A stretch of 44,226 nucleotides of DNA from positions 1 to 44,226 of the forward strand of contig JARSSH010000070.1 of NCBI GenBank assembly GCA_029624815.1, in the 5' to 3' direction. This document shows, piece by piece, positions 16,444-26,721 of the stretch (its first letter is position 1; every line of letters begins with the position of its first letter). The position numbers were made by a program, and so were the translations under genes. The notes beneath the pieces were generated by a model, which did no database searches, was not told the DNA's origin, and saw only the letters and a list, made by a program, of their open reading frames with translations. The DNA comes from Candidatus Competibacter sp. Lineage in GTDB: Bacteria; Pseudomonadota; Gammaproteobacteria; Competibacterales; Competibacteraceae.

Positions 16444-17073
16444 TTAGTCGGCCGCCGGTTCGTCGCCAGTGGCTTCTTCTTCGCCGCCACTGTGAGCGTG
16501 GTGAATGCTGACCACGAGCACGTCCGACTCGGAGCCTGGGTCGATATGGCTGGTCAGCGCCACCCCGGCTGGCAGTTTGATCTCGGACAGACGAACGCTA
16601 TCGCCCAGTTCCAGGTCGGCCACGTCGATTTCGATGAATTCCGGCAGGTCGCTGGGCAGGCATTCGATTTCGATTTCGATCAGCGCGCGGCTGATCATGC
16701 CGCCCTGCAGCTTGACGCCGCGCGCGGTGGTTTCATTGGTGAAATGGAGCGGTACATGCGCGCGCAGCTTGCGGTCGGCCCGCACCCGCAGAAAATCCAA
16801 GTGCAGAAAGGTCGGCTTGAAGGGGTGGCGCTGGATGTCGCGCAACACGGCCTGCTCGGTGTGGTCGCCCAGATTCAGGGTGAGCACATGCGAATAGATC
16901 GCCTCGTTCTTGAAATGATTCATCAGATCCAGTTGATCCAGCAACAGCGGCATCGGATCTTGCCCGCCGCCGTACAAAATGGCCGGCACCTTGCCGGCGC
17001 GGCGCAGGCGGCGGCTCGCACCTTTGCCCAATTTGCCGCGCGGATCGGCTTTCAGTTCGAACGTGGTACTCAT
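16444..17073 (-). CDS. rplY: 50S ribosomal protein L25 (CTC/TL5 type)
   Basis: L25 binds 5S rRNA. The 209-residue protein is the two-domain CTC form. The N-terminal L25 domain has GKGASRRLRRAGKVPAILYG and HVLTLNLG. It is followed by the C-terminal TL5-like beta domain (VPLHFTNE, GGMISRALIEIEIECLPSDLPEFIEIDV). An acidic, Ala/Glu-rich tail ends the chain. E. coli has only the short form, whereas Pseudomonas and many others have this longer one. It sits between prs and pth, 92 bases after prs. Confidence 0.95.
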   Translation of the reverse strand: MSTTFELKADPRGKLGKGASRRLRRAGKVPAILYGGGQDPMPLLLDQLDLMNHFKNEAIYSHVLTLNLGDHTEQAVLRDIQRHPFKPTFLHLDFLRVRADRKLRAHVPLHFTNETTARGVKLQGGMISRALIEIEIECLPSDLPEFIEIDVADLELGDSVRLSEIKLPAGVALTSHIDPGSESDVLVVSIHHAHSGGEEEATGDEPAAD

Positions 17074-17137
17074 CGGATTGTGCTCCAGTGGTAAAAAAAC
17101 ACGGCGCGCCCGCGACCAGGCGCACCGCTTGGATTGA

Positions 17138-17156
17138 CCGCCCGTTCGACGGGCGG
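17138..17156. terminator. Intercistronic hairpin between prs and rplY
   Basis: CCGCCCG and CGGGCGG are a perfect 7-bp stem with loop TTCGA, 9 bases past the prs stop. No U-tract follows on the minus strand, so it may attenuate or protect the mRNA rather than end transcription. Confidence 0.45.
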
Positions 17157-17165
17157 GGACGGCAT

Positions 17166-18101
17166 TTAAAACAGCGAACTGACCGATTCCTCAAGGTGGA
17201 TGCGGCGCATGGTTTCGGCCAGCAGGCCGGCCACGCCGATCTGACGGATATTCGGGCAGGCGATCGCCTCGGGACGCAGCGGGATGGTATCGGTCACCAC
17301 CAGTTCATCCAGCGCCGAACCGCGGAGATTATCGATCGCGGGGCCGGACAGCACGGCGTGGGTACAGTAGGCGCGCACCGAGGCGGCGCCCCATTCCTTT
17401 AGCGCCAGAGCGGCTTGGCACAGCGTGCCGGCGGTATCCACCATGTCGTCGACCACGATGCAGTGTTGTCCCTCCACATCGCCGATCACATGCATCACCT
17501 GGGTCTGATTGGGCGCCGGCCGGCGTTTATCGATGATCGCCAGATCCGAGTCGTCCAAGCGCTTGGCCAGGGCGCGGGCGCGCACCACGCCGCCCACATC
17601 CGGCGACACCACCATCAGATCGTCGCCGAGGTTCTGCGCGCGGATGTCGCTCAACACGATCGACGTGGCGTAGACGTTGTCAACCGGAATGTCGAAAAAG
17701 CCTTGAATCTGGTCGGCGTGCAGATCGACCGTCAGCACCCGGTCCACGCCGACGCTGGTGATCATGTTGGCGACCACCTTGGCGGAAATCGGCACTCGCG
17801 CCGAGCGCGGGCGGCGATCCTGCCGCGAATAGCCGAAATAGGGGATAACCGCCGTGACCCGCACCGCCGAGGAGCGCCGCAGGGCGTCGGCCATCACCAG
17901 CAGCTCCATGATGTTGTCGTTGGTCGGATAGCAGGTGGGTTGGACGATGAAGACATCCTTGCCGCGCACGTTCTCCATCAGTTCGATCATGACCTCGCCG
18001 TCGCTGAAGCGGCCGACGACTGCTTGACCGAGGGGCAGTTGGAGATGACCGACGATATCGCGGGCCAGTTGCGGGTGGGCGTTGCCGGCGAATACCATCA
18101 T
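17166..18101 (-). CDS. prs: Ribose-phosphate pyrophosphokinase
   Basis: PRPP synthetase makes phosphoribosyl pyrophosphate for nucleotide, histidine and tryptophan synthesis. Family marks are [45 protein letters not shown]-like [32 protein letters not shown] and the PRPP-binding loop [14 protein letters not shown]. At 311 residues it is of family length. Tandem ATGs at 18101 and 18098 are both possible. A GTG at 18116 would add five residues. tRNA-Gln lies 49 bases upstream, and ispE precedes that. Confidence 0.95.
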   Translation of the reverse strand: MMVFAGNAHPQLARDIVGHLQLPLGQAVVGRFSDGEVMIELMENVRGKDVFIVQPTCYPTNDNIMELLVMADALRRSSAVRVTAVIPYFGYSRQDRRPRSARVPISAKVVANMITSVGVDRVLTVDLHADQIQGFFDIPVDNVYATSIVLSDIRAQNLGDDLMVVSPDVGGVVRARALAKRLDDSDLAIIDKRRPAPNQTQVMHVIGDVEGQHCIVVDDMVDTAGTLCQAALALKEWGAASVRAYCTHAVLSGPAIDNLRGSALDELVVTDTIPLRPEAIACPNIRQIGVAGLLAETMRRIHLEESVSSLF

Positions 18102-18150
18102 TCGACCTTCGTACACGACGCAACCCCCCGTTGTCGGTCTCTGTGGTGGA

Positions 18151-18225
18151 TGGCTGGGCCGCCAGGATTCGAACCTGGGAATGCCGGATCCAAAATCCGG
18201 TGCCTTACCGCTTGGCGACGGCCCA
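18151..18225 (-). tRNA. tRNA-Gln (TTG)
   Basis: A 75-base cloverleaf on the minus strand. The acceptor stem is TGGGCCG/CGGCCCA, with discriminator G and an encoded CCA (18151-18153). The anticodon stem CCGGA/TCCGG holds the loop TTTTGGA, giving anticodon TTG for CAA codons. The D arm GCCAAGCGGTAAGGC and the T arm with GTTCGAA match tRNA-Gln. It sits between ispE and prs, a placement known from related gammaproteobacteria, and is probably excised from a shared transcript. Confidence 0.95.
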
Positions 18226-18241
18226 AGAAATCGCAGGTGCT

Positions 18242-19114
18242 TCAGGCGGGCGCCACGCATTCCCGCGCCAGCCGCTCGTGCAGCGGCGAACGATTGCAAC
18301 CGCGGGCGACGAACCCCTTCCAACCCGGTGGCAGCCGGTCCAGCACGCGCCGGGCGTGGCCGGCGCTCGAAAAGGCGGCGAATACGCATGCGCCGGTGCC
18401 GGTCAAGCGCGCCGGCCCGTGCCGCGCCAGCCAGGCGGCGGCGGTGGCGACTTCCGGGTAGCGGCGGTAAACCACCGCCTCGCAATCGTTGCCGCCAGTA
18501 CCCATCATGAAGTCGGTTATTGTGATCAGCGATGAGTTTCTTGTCAATTCCGAATCGCCGAACACCGTGCCCGTGGCGACGTGACAGGCCGGAGTCAGCA
18601 CCACGAACCAGGGTTCGTCCAGATCCAGAAAGGTCAGCCGTTCGCCCACGCCTTCCGCCCAGGCCGCCCGACCCTGCACGAACACCGGCACATCGGCGCC
18701 CAGCCGCAGGCCGAGTTCGGCCAGTTCCGCCAGCGTCAATCCGGTTCGCCAGTAGTGGTTGAGCGCGACCAGCGTGGTGGCGGCGTCGGAACTGCCGCCG
18801 CCCAGGCCGCCGCCCATCGGCAAGCGCTTGTCGATGCGGATGCGCGCGCCCCGGCCGATGCCGGTCGCCTGTTGCAGCAGGCGGGCGGCGCGCACCGTCA
18901 AATCGAGATCGGCGGATACCCCGGACACCTCGCCGTGGCGCTGAATCAGGCCGTCGTCGCGGGGTTCGAACCACAGCCAGTCGCCGTAATCGAGGAACTG
19001 AAACACCGTTTGCAGCAGGTGGTAGCCATCGGCGCGCCGGCCCACGATGCGCAGCATGAGATTGAGTTTGGCGGGGGCGGGCCAAGCGGCGGGGTGGGGC
19101 GCTAGAGCGTCCAT
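18242..19114 (-). CDS. ispE: 4-diphosphocytidyl-2-C-methyl-D-erythritol kinase
   Basis: IspE phosphorylates CDP-methylerythritol in the non-mevalonate isoprenoid pathway. This GHMP kinase shows [20 protein letters not shown], the ATP-binding [15 protein letters not shown] and [21 protein letters not shown]. The C-terminal [10 protein letters not shown] is GHMP motif 3. It has 290 residues. ATG 19114 overlaps the end of lolB by 13 bases, implying coupling. The segment around [26 protein letters not shown] corresponds to the usual F-x-N-D-E region and matches the family consensus only loosely. Confidence 0.94.
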   Translation of the reverse strand: MDALAPHPAAWPAPAKLNLMLRIVGRRADGYHLLQTVFQFLDYGDWLWFEPRDDGLIQRHGEVSGVSADLDLTVRAARLLQQATGIGRGARIRIDKRLPMGGGLGGGSSDAATTLVALNHYWRTGLTLAELAELGLRLGADVPVFVQGRAAWAEGVGERLTFLDLDEPWFVVLTPACHVATGTVFGDSELTRNSSLITITDFMMGTGGNDCEAVVYRRYPEVATAAAWLARHGPARLTGTGACVFAAFSSAGHARRVLDRLPPGWKGFVARGCNRSPLHERLARECVAPA

Positions 19115-19728
19115 TGTTCGATCACCAGCTTGACGCTGAGATCCTGTCGCCGGGCCATGATGCGCTCGGGCAGGTCGAGATTCGGGATGGACGTGGGGAC
19201 ATAGGCGGGATACTCGATCACCCAGCCGTTCTGTTCCAACCGGGTCAAGCGGCCGGCGGCATCGGTTTGCAGGAGGCTGGTCGGACCCGGCGCCGGCAGA
19301 CCGCGCGCCCAGTAGCGCAGGCCGGTCACCGGCAGGCGCGTGCCGATGGTCTGTTCCAGGAGGGTGTCGGGATCGGGCGCGGTCCGGTTCTGGCCGTCCT
19401 GGGTCTGAATGCGCACCGCCCGATTGTCCCCCTCGATCGAAACCCGGCCCTGGCCGAGCGGACCGATCAGATCGATGCGGTAGCCGTTGTCCTGCTGCGC
19501 CCACTGGAAACTGGCATGCCAGCCGTCCTGGTCGTTGACCACGCCGATGCGTCCGGTGGCGTGCCACCGCGTCGATCGAGTCAGGACGGACTGGCGGGTG
19601 GTCCAGGCATCTGGCGCGGTAAGCGAGGAGGGGGGAGCTACCGTGCAGCCAGACAGCAAGGCGACCAGCAGCGCCATCAAGGCCATGACCCGAATTCGCG
19701 GCATACGCCACCGGAAATCGTGCGGCAT
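19102..19728 (-). CDS. lolB: Outer-membrane lipoprotein insertion factor LolB
   Basis: LolB receives lipoproteins from LolA and anchors them in the outer membrane. The protein starts with a lipoprotein signal ([15 protein letters not shown]); the Cys of LLSGC would be lipidated. After it come [62 protein letters not shown] and a final [11 protein letters not shown], all LolB-like. The ATG at 19728 gives 208 residues (E. coli LolB has 207); ATG 19704 is possible. It is preceded 11 bases upstream by the TPR lipoprotein gene and overlaps ispE. Confidence 0.92.
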   Translation of the reverse strand: MPHDFRWRMPRIRVMALMALLVALLSGCTVAPPSSLTAPDAWTTRQSVLTRSTRWHATGRIGVVNDQDGWHASFQWAQQDNGYRIDLIGPLGQGRVSIEGDNRAVRIQTQDGQNRTAPDPDTLLEQTIGTRLPVTGLRYWARGLPAPGPTSLLQTDAAGRLTRLEQNGWVIEYPAYVPTSIPNLDLPERIMARRQDLSVKLVIEQWTL

Positions 19729-19739
19729 CCGCGGCGCTT

Positions 19740-21449
19740 TCACCACCCCAACCGCTCTTGCAGCTTGCGCAAATGCGAGCTGTTCGGCGTTTTGGTCAAT
19801 GCGTCCCGCCAGAGTTTTTTGGCTTCCTCGCGCTGGCCGCTGGCCCACAACACTTCACTGAGATGGGCGGCGATTTCCGCGTCCGGATTCTTTTGATAAG
19901 CCTGTCGCAAGTACTGCAAGGCCTTGACGTTGTCGCCCAGCCGGTATTGCACCCAGCCCATGCTGTCGAGCACGGCGGCGTCGTCGGGCAGCAAGGCCAG
20001 CGCCTGCTCGATATAGCCCAGCGCTTCCTGGTGGCGGTCGGTGCGATCCGCCAGAGTGTAGCCGAGGGCGTTGAGCGCCTGGCCGTTCTTGGGGTCGCTG
20101 GCGAGAATGGCGCGCAGATCCCGTTCCAGCACGTCAATACGGTCGAGTCGCTCGGCCACCAGCGCCCGGGCGTACAGCAGTTCCTTGTCGTCGGCATGCA
20201 GGGCCAGTCCTCGATCCAGCGTATCGAACGCTTCCTGATAGCGCTCCCCCTCGCGTAGCGCTTCGGCTTCGGCCAGATATAGATTGATGCTGTTTTTCGG
20301 ATCCTTGCGACGTAGCGTGTCGAAATGCTGGTTGACGGCGGTAGTATCGCCGGCCTTGGCCAGAACCGCGCCCATCCGCATCTGGGCGGTGAGGTAGCGG
20401 TCGTCGCTGGTCACCCGCTCGTACCACTCGTTGGCCTTGGCGTAATCGCCACGCTGCTCCTCGATCCGGCCCAGCTCGAAGTAGGCGTCGGCCAAGCGGG
20501 TGTTGCGCTTGATCAGGTCGAGAAAATAGCTTTCAGCCAGGTCGAATTGGCGGGTTTCGGTCGCCAGTACGCCGAGGGCGTACACGGAGTCGGTGTCCTT
20601 GGGGTTCTGGTTGAGCAGGATGGCGAACTCGCGGCGGGCCTTGTCCAACTGGCCGGTATCGACCAGCAGCCGGGCGTAATCCATCCGCAAGTTACGGTCG
20701 CGCGGCATGGCGCGAACCGCTTTGGCGAGCCCGGCCAGCGCCGCGTCCTTTTCTCCTTGATCCAGCAGGATGCGGGTGCGCAGCAGGTGGGCGGGGATCA
20801 GCTTGGGGTCGTGGGCCAGCGCCTCCTTCAGGCTGGCCAGCGCCTGCTCCCGCTCGCCGGCCACCGCCGCCAGCATCGCGTGGTAGTATTGGGCGAAGGC
20901 CTCGCGCGGGTAGCGGTCGCGGAGTTGCCGCATCACCCGCAGCGCCGCCTGCTTGTCGTCCATTTGGTTTAGCAGCGAAGCCACGGTGGCGAAACCCTGT
21001 TGTTTGTCCTTGGCGCGGGCGGCCTTGCGGATGGCGTCCAGCGGGACCGCGGCCTCGTCCACTCGCCCGTTGCGCAACAGCGCCAGCGCCAGCGCCTGTC
21101 GAGCCTGGTCGCTGGCGGGGTCGAGCGTCTGCCAGCGCCGCGCCAGATCCAGGGCGGCGGCATGGTCCTTCATGATCAGCGCCAGCATCGCCGCCCGTTC
21201 GGCCACCCGGGGATCGTTGCTGGCGACCGCGGCTTGACGGTAGTGGGTCAGCGCCACGTCGAGACGGTCGCGCTTGCCGGCCAGTTCCGCCAGTAGCACC
21301 TGGTACATCAGTTCGGCGCGGGGGCTGGGTTGCAGCGCCGGTCGGATCGCGTACTCCGAGGCAGCGGGAGCCTGCGCGTCCACCACTGTCGCGCAGCCAC
21401 CCAACAGCAGGACGCTCAAGCCCAAGACTTTCAAAAGCAATCTATTCAT
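19740..21449 (-). CDS. TPR-repeat outer-membrane lipoprotein
   Basis: This 569-residue protein begins with a lipoprotein signal (MNRLLLKVLGLSVLLLGGCA; lipobox LGGC). It is built of tandem 34-residue helical repeats; examples are AYFELGRIEEQRGDYAKANEWYERV, ALNALGYTLADRTDRHQEALGYIEQAL and LDSMGWVQYRLGDNVKALQYLRQAY. It is the conserved TPR protein found beside lolB and hemA in gammaproteobacteria (Pseudomonas PA4667 type). TPRs mediate protein-protein contacts, and an outer-membrane assembly or lipoprotein role is an inference from the lolB linkage. It is divergent from hemA across 217 bases. Confidence 0.88.
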   Translation of the reverse strand: MNRLLLKVLGLSVLLLGGCATVVDAQAPAASEYAIRPALQPSPRAELMYQVLLAELAGKRDRLDVALTHYRQAAVASNDPRVAERAAMLALIMKDHAAALDLARRWQTLDPASDQARQALALALLRNGRVDEAAVPLDAIRKAARAKDKQQGFATVASLLNQMDDKQAALRVMRQLRDRYPREAFAQYYHAMLAAVAGEREQALASLKEALAHDPKLIPAHLLRTRILLDQGEKDAALAGLAKAVRAMPRDRNLRMDYARLLVDTGQLDKARREFAILLNQNPKDTDSVYALGVLATETRQFDLAESYFLDLIKRNTRLADAYFELGRIEEQRGDYAKANEWYERVTSDDRYLTAQMRMGAVLAKAGDTTAVNQHFDTLRRKDPKNSINLYLAEAEALREGERYQEAFDTLDRGLALHADDKELLYARALVAERLDRIDVLERDLRAILASDPKNGQALNALGYTLADRTDRHQEALGYIEQALALLPDDAAVLDSMGWVQYRLGDNVKALQYLRQAYQKNPDAEIAAHLSEVLWASGQREEAKKLWRDALTKTPNSSHLRKLQERLGW

Positions 21450-21666
21450 CGCCGGGTATATCCATCACTCGGCTTCGGTGGTCGGAGAACCGCCCGAAGC
21501 GGTATTGGCGCAAGACGGGAGCGCCAGCTTCCAGGCTACGGCGCGCCGGTGCGTGAAAAGGGAGCGCAACCGTTCGTATGATCATCCATCAAAGAACTAT
21601 GACCTTGTCATTCGCCTATTGTATCCCGCAGAATCCCACCGTTTTTCAGCCGAATCAAATGTGTCC

Positions 21667-22935
21667 ATGCCGCTGTTGGCCCTCGGTCTCAACCATCAAA
21701 CCGCTCCCGTCGGCGTTCGCGAGCGGGTCGCGTTCGCGCCCGAGCGGTTGCAATCCGCCCTGCGCAACCTGCTCGACCGCGGTGTTGCCCGCGAAGCGGC
21801 GATTCTATCGACCTGCAACCGTACCGAAGTGTACTGCGGCCTGAAGGACGAGAACGGTCGCCAGGTGGTGGAATGGCTGGGCGATTATCATAGGTTGCGC
21901 ACGGCCGATTTGCAGCCCCATCTCTACCGGTATGCCGATCAACGGGCGGTGCGCCACATCCTGCGGGTCGCCTCCGGGTTGGATTCGCTGGTGCTGGGAG
22001 AGCCGCAGATCCTCGGTCAAGTCAAGGCCGCCTATCGGGTCGCCAATGGCGCCGGCACACTCGGCGCCCGGCTGGAGCGGTTGTTTCAACACACCTTCGC
22101 GGTCGCCAAGCAGGTGCGGACCGATACCCGCATCGGCGCCAGCCCGGTGTCGGTGGCGTTCGCGGCGGTCGGCCTGGCCCGGCAGATTTTCGCCGATCTG
22201 CCCTGCTGCGTTGCCTTGCTGGTCGGCGCCGGCGATACCATCGAGCTGGTCGCCCGCCACCTGCACGAGAATGGGATCGGGCGACTGATCGTGGCCAACC
22301 GCACCTTGGAGCGCGCTCACGCGCTGGCGGCTTCCTTCGCCGGTTACGCCATCGCTCTGGACGAAATTCCCACCCATCTGGGCGAGGCCGATATCGTCAT
22401 TGCATCCACCGCCAGCCCCGATCCGCTGTTGGGGGCGGCGCTGGTCCGGCAGTGCCTGAAACAGCGCCGCCACCGGCCACTATTCATGGTCGATTTAGCC
22501 GTGCCGCGCGACATCGATCCGGCGGTCGCCGAATTGGACGATGTGTATCTGTACACGGTGGATGATCTCAAGGATATCATTCAGGACAATCTGCGTTCGC
22601 GCCAGGCCGCCGCCCAGCAGGCCGAGGAGATCATCGATACTCAGGTTGAGCACTTCATGGCCTGGTTGCGCGCCCAGGACAGCGTTGCCGGCATTCGCGC
22701 CCTGCGCCGGCAGGCCGAAACCGCCCGCGACGAAGCGATGGACCGCGCTCGCCGTCAGCTCGCTCAGGGCAAGGATCCGCTTGCCGTGCTCGATATTCTG
22801 GCCCACACCCTGACCAACAAGCTTCTTCACGCGCCCTGCGCCGGCCTGCGCGACGCCGCCGCCGAAGGCGACGCCGCCATGCTGAATCTGATCAAAACCC
22901 TGTATCGCCTGGGCGATGGAGATCCTTGCCGATGA
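21667..22935 (+). CDS. hemA: Glutamyl-tRNA reductase
   Basis: HemA reduces glutamyl-tRNA to glutamate-1-semialdehyde, the first step of the C5 haem pathway. The catalytic Cys is C50 in [11 protein letters not shown]. Other marks are [32 protein letters not shown], the NADPH-binding [16 protein letters not shown] and [11 protein letters not shown]. At 422 residues it is of family length. The ATG at 21667 begins at the conserved [10 protein letters not shown], although the frame is open far upstream. Its stop overlaps the prfA start (ATGA). A weak promoter candidate is TATGAT at 21577-21582. hemA-prfA-prmC is a classic gammaproteobacterial operon. Confidence 0.95.
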   Translation: MPLLALGLNHQTAPVGVRERVAFAPERLQSALRNLLDRGVAREAAILSTCNRTEVYCGLKDENGRQVVEWLGDYHRLRTADLQPHLYRYADQRAVRHILRVASGLDSLVLGEPQILGQVKAAYRVANGAGTLGARLERLFQHTFAVAKQVRTDTRIGASPVSVAFAAVGLARQIFADLPCCVALLVGAGDTIELVARHLHENGIGRLIVANRTLERAHALAASFAGYAIALDEIPTHLGEADIVIASTASPDPLLGAALVRQCLKQRRHRPLFMVDLAVPRDIDPAVAELDDVYLYTVDDLKDIIQDNLRSRQAAAQQAEEIIDTQVEHFMAWLRAQDSVAGIRALRRQAETARDEAMDRARRQLAQGKDPLAVLDILAHTLTNKLLHAPCAGLRDAAAEGDAAMLNLIKTLYRLGDGDPCR

Positions 22936-24014
22936 ACGCTTCCATGCGGGCCAAGCTGGAGCAACTGACGGACCGCCATCAGGAGGTCGGCGCGCTGCTG
23001 GCCGATCCGGAAATCATCGGCGACAACGACCGTTTCCGCGCCCTGTCGGTGGAATATGCGCAACTGGCGCCGGTGGCCGACGGGTTTCTAGCCTACCGCC
23101 GCACCCTGGACGATCTGGAAAGCGCCCGCGAGATGAGCCAGGACGGCGACCCCGAACTGCGCGCCCTGGCCCAGGAGGAAGTGCAGGAGGCCGAAGCGCG
23201 CCGCGCCGGGCAGGAGCGGGCGCTGCAACTGCTGTTGCTGCCGCGCGACCCGCACGACGCCGGCAACGTGTTCCTGGAAATCCGCGCCGGCACCGGCGGC
23301 GACGAAGCGGCGCTGTTCGCCGGCGATCTGTTGCGCATGTACGCCCGCTACGCCGAACTGCGCGGTTGGGCGCTGGAAATCCTCAGCGAGAATTCGGGCG
23401 AGCACGGCGGCTACAAGGAGGCGATCACCCGCGTCATCGGCCAGGGCGCCTATTCGCGGCTCAAGTTCGAATCCGGCGCGCACCGGGTGCAGCGAGTGCC
23501 GGCCACCGAGGCGCAGGGCCGCATCCACACCTCCGCCGCCACCGTGGCGGTGCTGCCGGAACTGGCGGAGGTCGAACAGATCGAGATCAACTCCAACGAG
23601 CTGCGCATCGACACCTACCGCGCGTCCGGGGCGGGCGGCCAGCATGTCAACAAGACCGATTCGGCCATCCGCATCACGCACCTGCCGAGCGGGATCGTGG
23701 TGGAATGTCAGGACGAACGCTCCCAGCACAAGAACCGCTCGCGGGCGATGTCTCTGTTGCAGGCCAAATTGCTGGCGGCCGAGCGGGAAAAACAGACCAG
23801 CGCCCAAGCGCGGACCCGCAAGCTGCTGGTCGGCAGCGGCGACCGTTCCGAGCGCATCCGCACCTACAATTTCCCGCAGGGGCGGGTGACCGACCATCGC
23901 ATCAACCTGACCCTTTACAAGCTTGGCGAGGTGCTGGCGGGGAGCCTCGATCCGGTGATCGATCCATTGATCAACGAGTATCAGGCCGATTTGCTGGCGG
24001 CGCTGGCCGAGTGA
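22932..24014 (+). CDS. prfA: Peptide chain release factor 1
   Basis: RF1 ends translation at UAA and UAG. The peptidyl-hydrolysis motif GGQ lies at residues 235-237 ([15 protein letters not shown]). The stop-codon-reading tripeptide is P190-A-T192 (PxT), which marks RF1 rather than RF2 (SPF). The 360-residue length is normal. The ATG at 22932 overlaps the hemA stop, and its own stop overlaps the GTG of prmC, the methyltransferase that modifies the Gln of GGQ. Confidence 0.96.
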   Translation: MNASMRAKLEQLTDRHQEVGALLADPEIIGDNDRFRALSVEYAQLAPVADGFLAYRRTLDDLESAREMSQDGDPELRALAQEEVQEAEARRAGQERALQLLLLPRDPHDAGNVFLEIRAGTGGDEAALFAGDLLRMYARYAELRGWALEILSENSGEHGGYKEAITRVIGQGAYSRLKFESGAHRVQRVPATEAQGRIHTSAATVAVLPELAEVEQIEINSNELRIDTYRASGAGGQHVNKTDSAIRITHLPSGIVVECQDERSQHKNRSRAMSLLQAKLLAAEREKQTSAQARTRKLLVGSGDRSERIRTYNFPQGRVTDHRINLTLYKLGEVLAGSLDPVIDPLINEYQADLLAALAE

Positions 24015-24859
24015 GCGCCGCGACCCTCCGCGATTTGCTGGATCAAGCCACCCAGCGGCTGGCCGCAACCGGCGAGACCCCGCGACTGGAGGCCGAATTG
24101 CTGCTGGCGGCGGCGTTGGAGCGACCCCGCGGCTACCTTCATGCGTGGCCGGAGCGGGTGCCGGAACCGGAACGGACAGCCCGTTTCGTCGCTTGGCTGG
24201 ACCGGCGTCGCGCGGGCGAGCCGATCGCTTATCTGCTTGGCCGGCGCGAATTCTGGTCGCTGGAGCTGGAAGTCACGCCGGATACGTTGATTCCCCGCCC
24301 GGAAACCGAATTGCTGGTGGAACTGGCGCTGGAGCGCTTGCCGGCCGGTCGGCCGCTCGCGATCGCCGATTTGGGCACCGGCAGCGGCGCGGTCGCGCTG
24401 GCCCTGGCGGCGGAGCGGCCGACCGCGCGCGTCGTCGCCACCGACCGCAGCCCGGCGGCCCTGGCCGTGGCCCGGCGCAACGCCCGGCGGCTGAACCTCC
24501 CCAGCGTCGAATTCCGCGAAGGGGACTGGTGCGCGCCGCTGGCCGGCGAGCGCTTCGAGTTGATGGCTTCCAATCCGCCCTACGTCGCCGCCATCGATGC
24601 TTGTTGGCGGCGGGGCGATTTGCGCTTCGAGCCGACGGAAGCGCTGGTGGCGGGCGAGGACGGGTTGGACGCCTTGCGGTTGATCGTCGCGCACGCACCG
24701 GCTTGTCTGCGGAGCGGCGGCTGGCTGCTGCTGGAACACGGTTACGATCAGGGCGAGGCGGTGCCGGCGCTACTGCGGGAACGCGGCTTTGTGGACGTGA
24801 GCGATCACCGGGACGTCGCCGGCCTCAGCCGGACCAGCGCCGGGCGCTGGCCGGCTTGA
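24011..24859 (+). CDS. prmC: Release factor glutamine methyltransferase
   Basis: PrmC methylates the Gln of the release-factor GGQ motif using S-adenosylmethionine. Motifs are the N-terminal helical domain (ARLEAELLL-like [13 protein letters not shown]), [25 protein letters not shown], the SAM-binding [16 protein letters not shown] and the catalytic NPPY at 188-191. [18 protein letters not shown] follows. It starts at GTG 24011, which overlaps the prfA stop by 4 bases (GTGA). It has 282 residues. Confidence 0.95.
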   Translation: MSAATLRDLLDQATQRLAATGETPRLEAELLLAAALERPRGYLHAWPERVPEPERTARFVAWLDRRRAGEPIAYLLGRREFWSLELEVTPDTLIPRPETELLVELALERLPAGRPLAIADLGTGSGAVALALAAERPTARVVATDRSPAALAVARRNARRLNLPSVEFREGDWCAPLAGERFELMASNPPYVAAIDACWRRGDLRFEPTEALVAGEDGLDALRLIVAHAPACLRSGGWLLLEHGYDQGEAVPALLRERGFVDVSDHRDVAGLSRTSAGRWPA

Positions 24860-24936
24860 AACGGCGTGCGCCAGCGGCTACGGTTGTTATATTGATATGC
24901 CCCGCAGCGATCCGGCAGCCGTGGAGGGAAAGCGTC

Positions 24937-25347
24937 ATGCACGCCGACACCGAAGAGCTGTACAAGCACCGCACCATTCAATTCTGCCGTCTTCATGAAG
25001 ATCCCGATCAGGCGGGCTCGGCGGCGGCCTGGCTGCGAGGGGTGGCCGGCGTCCATGCCGTCCAGTACCTGTCGCCGCACGCCCTGATCGTGGTTTACGA
25101 TCTGCGGCGGGTTACCCTGCAATCCATCGAACACGCCTTGGGCGAACTCGGTTACCACCTCGATAACAGTCTGCTGTGCAAGCTGAAGCGGTCACTGTTC
25201 TACTACGTCGAGGAAACCCAGCGGGAAAACCTGGCCATCGCCCAGGAAGGTCAGGCCATCCGGCAGGACGTGTTCATCAACCGCTACCAGCACCTCACCC
25301 ACGGCTGCCGCGATCCGCAACCGGAGTACTGGCGGGAGTATCAGTAA
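24937..25347 (+). CDS. Small protein of unknown function, ferredoxin-like (HMA-like) fold suspected
   Basis: This is a 136-residue protein with no named family that I recognise with certainty. The middle (VAGVHAVQYLSPHALIVVYD, then VTLQSIEHALGELGYHLD) follows the beta-alpha-beta rhythm of heavy-metal-associated domains. The metal-binding CxxC is missing, so metal transport is unlikely. The C-terminal half (SLFYYVEETQRENLAIAQ, then NRYQHLTHGCRDPQPEYWREY) is polar, with aromatic residues. There is no signal peptide or membrane segment. The ATG at 24937 has TGGAGGGA upstream, a strong site. It may be the last gene of the hemA-prfA-prmC run (77-base gap) or have its own promoter; TATATT at 24888-24893 is a possible -10. 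Confidence 0.75.
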   Translation: MHADTEELYKHRTIQFCRLHEDPDQAGSAAAWLRGVAGVHAVQYLSPHALIVVYDLRRVTLQSIEHALGELGYHLDNSLLCKLKRSLFYYVEETQRENLAIAQEGQAIRQDVFINRYQHLTHGCRDPQPEYWREYQ

Positions 25348-25365
25348 ACCCCCGCCCGTCTTCCT

Positions 25366-26484
25366 TCATCCGGCGAGCGCCGCGCGGGGTTCGACGTACT
25401 CGTAGCCGAGGTCGTCGGCCACCGCCTTATAGGTGACCTTGCCTTGGCAGACGTTGAGCCCTTCCAGGAAATTGGGATTGTCCAGCAGCGCCTTTTTGTA
25501 CCCTTTGTCGGCCAGCGCCAGGGCGTAGGGCAGGGTGACGTTGTTGAGGGCGTAGGTGGAGGTGTTGGGCACCGCCCCCGGCATGTTGGCGACGCAGTAA
25601 TGCACCACGCCATCCATCACATAGGTCGGCTCGGCGTGGGTGGTCGGATGCGAGGTCTCGAAGCAACCGCCCTGGTCGATGGCGACATCCACCAGCACCG
25701 AACCCGGCTTCATCCGCCGCACCATGTCGCGGGTCACCAGCTTGGGCGCCTCGGCGCCGGCCACCAGCACCCCCCCAATGACCAAATCGGCTTGCAGCAC
25801 GTACTCTTCAAGCGCGGAGCGGGTGGAGTAGACGGTCTTGAGCGCCGCGCCGAAGCGTTGCGCCAAGCGCGCCAGCACATTCACGTCACGATCGAGCACG
25901 GTCACGTCGGCGGCCATGCCGAGGGCCATGTAAATGGCGTTCTCGCCGACCACGCCGCCGCCGATCACCACCACTCTGGCCGGGGCCACGCCGGGAACTC
26001 CGCCCAGGAGAATGCCGCGTCCGCCCTTGGCCCGCTCCAGCGCCGAGGCGCCGGCCTGAATCGACAGCCGCCCGGCCACCTGCGACATCGGCGCCAGCAG
26101 CGGCAGCCCGCCATGGCCGTCGGTCACGGTTTCGTAGGCGATGCAGATCGCGCCGCTGTCGACCAAATCCCGGGTCTGGTCCGGATCGGGAGCCAGATGC
26201 AGATAGGTGAACAGGATCTGCCCTGGGCGCAACATCCGGCGCTCCGTCGCCTGCGGTTCCTTCACCTTCACGATCATCTCGGCCTGGGCAAGGATTTCGG
26301 CGGATGTGGCCGCGATCTCGGCGCCGGCGGCGCGATAGTCGTCGTCCGAACTGCCGATGCCGGCGCCGGCGTGGGTTTCCACCAGCACGCGATGGCCGTG
26401 GGCGGTGAATTCCCGCACGCTGTCTGGCGTGAGGCCGACCCGGTATTCGTGAACCTTGATTTCTTTGGGGACGCCGATACGCAT
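25366..26484 (-). CDS. ald: Alanine dehydrogenase
   Basis: Ald interconverts L-alanine and pyruvate plus ammonia with NAD. The 372 residues equal the family length. Marks are [49 protein letters not shown], the catalytic-region [30 protein letters not shown] (NAD loop) and [17 protein letters not shown] 26484 follows CAGGAGGATC, a near-perfect ribosome-binding site, so upstream in-frame starts are rejected. It converges with the small gene ending at 25347 and is divergent from creA. A palindrome in its upstream region (26552-26565) may be an operator. Confidence 0.95.
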   Translation of the reverse strand: MRIGVPKEIKVHEYRVGLTPDSVREFTAHGHRVLVETHAGAGIGSSDDDYRAAGAEIAATSAEILAQAEMIVKVKEPQATERRMLRPGQILFTYLHLAPDPDQTRDLVDSGAICIAYETVTDGHGGLPLLAPMSQVAGRLSIQAGASALERAKGGRGILLGGVPGVAPARVVVIGGGVVGENAIYMALGMAADVTVLDRDVNVLARLAQRFGAALKTVYSTRSALEEYVLQADLVIGGVLVAGAEAPKLVTRDMVRRMKPGSVLVDVAIDQGGCFETSHPTTHAEPTYVMDGVVHYCVANMPGAVPNTSTYALNNVTLPYALALADKGYKKALLDNPNFLEGLNVCQGKVTYKAVADDLGYEYVEPRAALAG

Positions 26485-26551
26485 TGCCAGATCCTCCTGA
26501 GGAGAGTGGGGGGGGGTAGCCGGCCGATCATCCAATAAATTTCACAGGATG

Positions 26552-26565
26552 TTAACCCGCGTTAA
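26552..26565. promoter_or_regulatory. Inverted repeat upstream of ald, candidate operator
   Basis: TTAAC and GTTAA form a perfect two-fold symmetric pair around CCGC, 68 bases upstream of the ald start in the ald-creA divergent region. Symmetry and location suit a dimeric repressor or activator. No cognate regulator is encoded next to it. A short palindrome can arise by chance. Confidence 0.3.
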
Positions 26566-26721
26566 ATGGACTCGAAATTGGGCGGGATGGTTTCTCGGAC
26601 CGATTGAACGGCCGGCTCTTGAGGGTTGGGCGCACCCGCGACGCTTCGGTTCGCCGAGGCTGAGTCCGGTAGCGAGTTGCGCTATCCTCCCGGATACGGT
26701 CAAGCAACGGAGAAACCGCGG

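Noticed and set aside
17166-19085. 639-codon frame joining the ispE region to prs
   Set aside because: The N-terminal part is an out-of-frame reading of ispE and crosses tRNA-Gln. prs itself begins at 18101.
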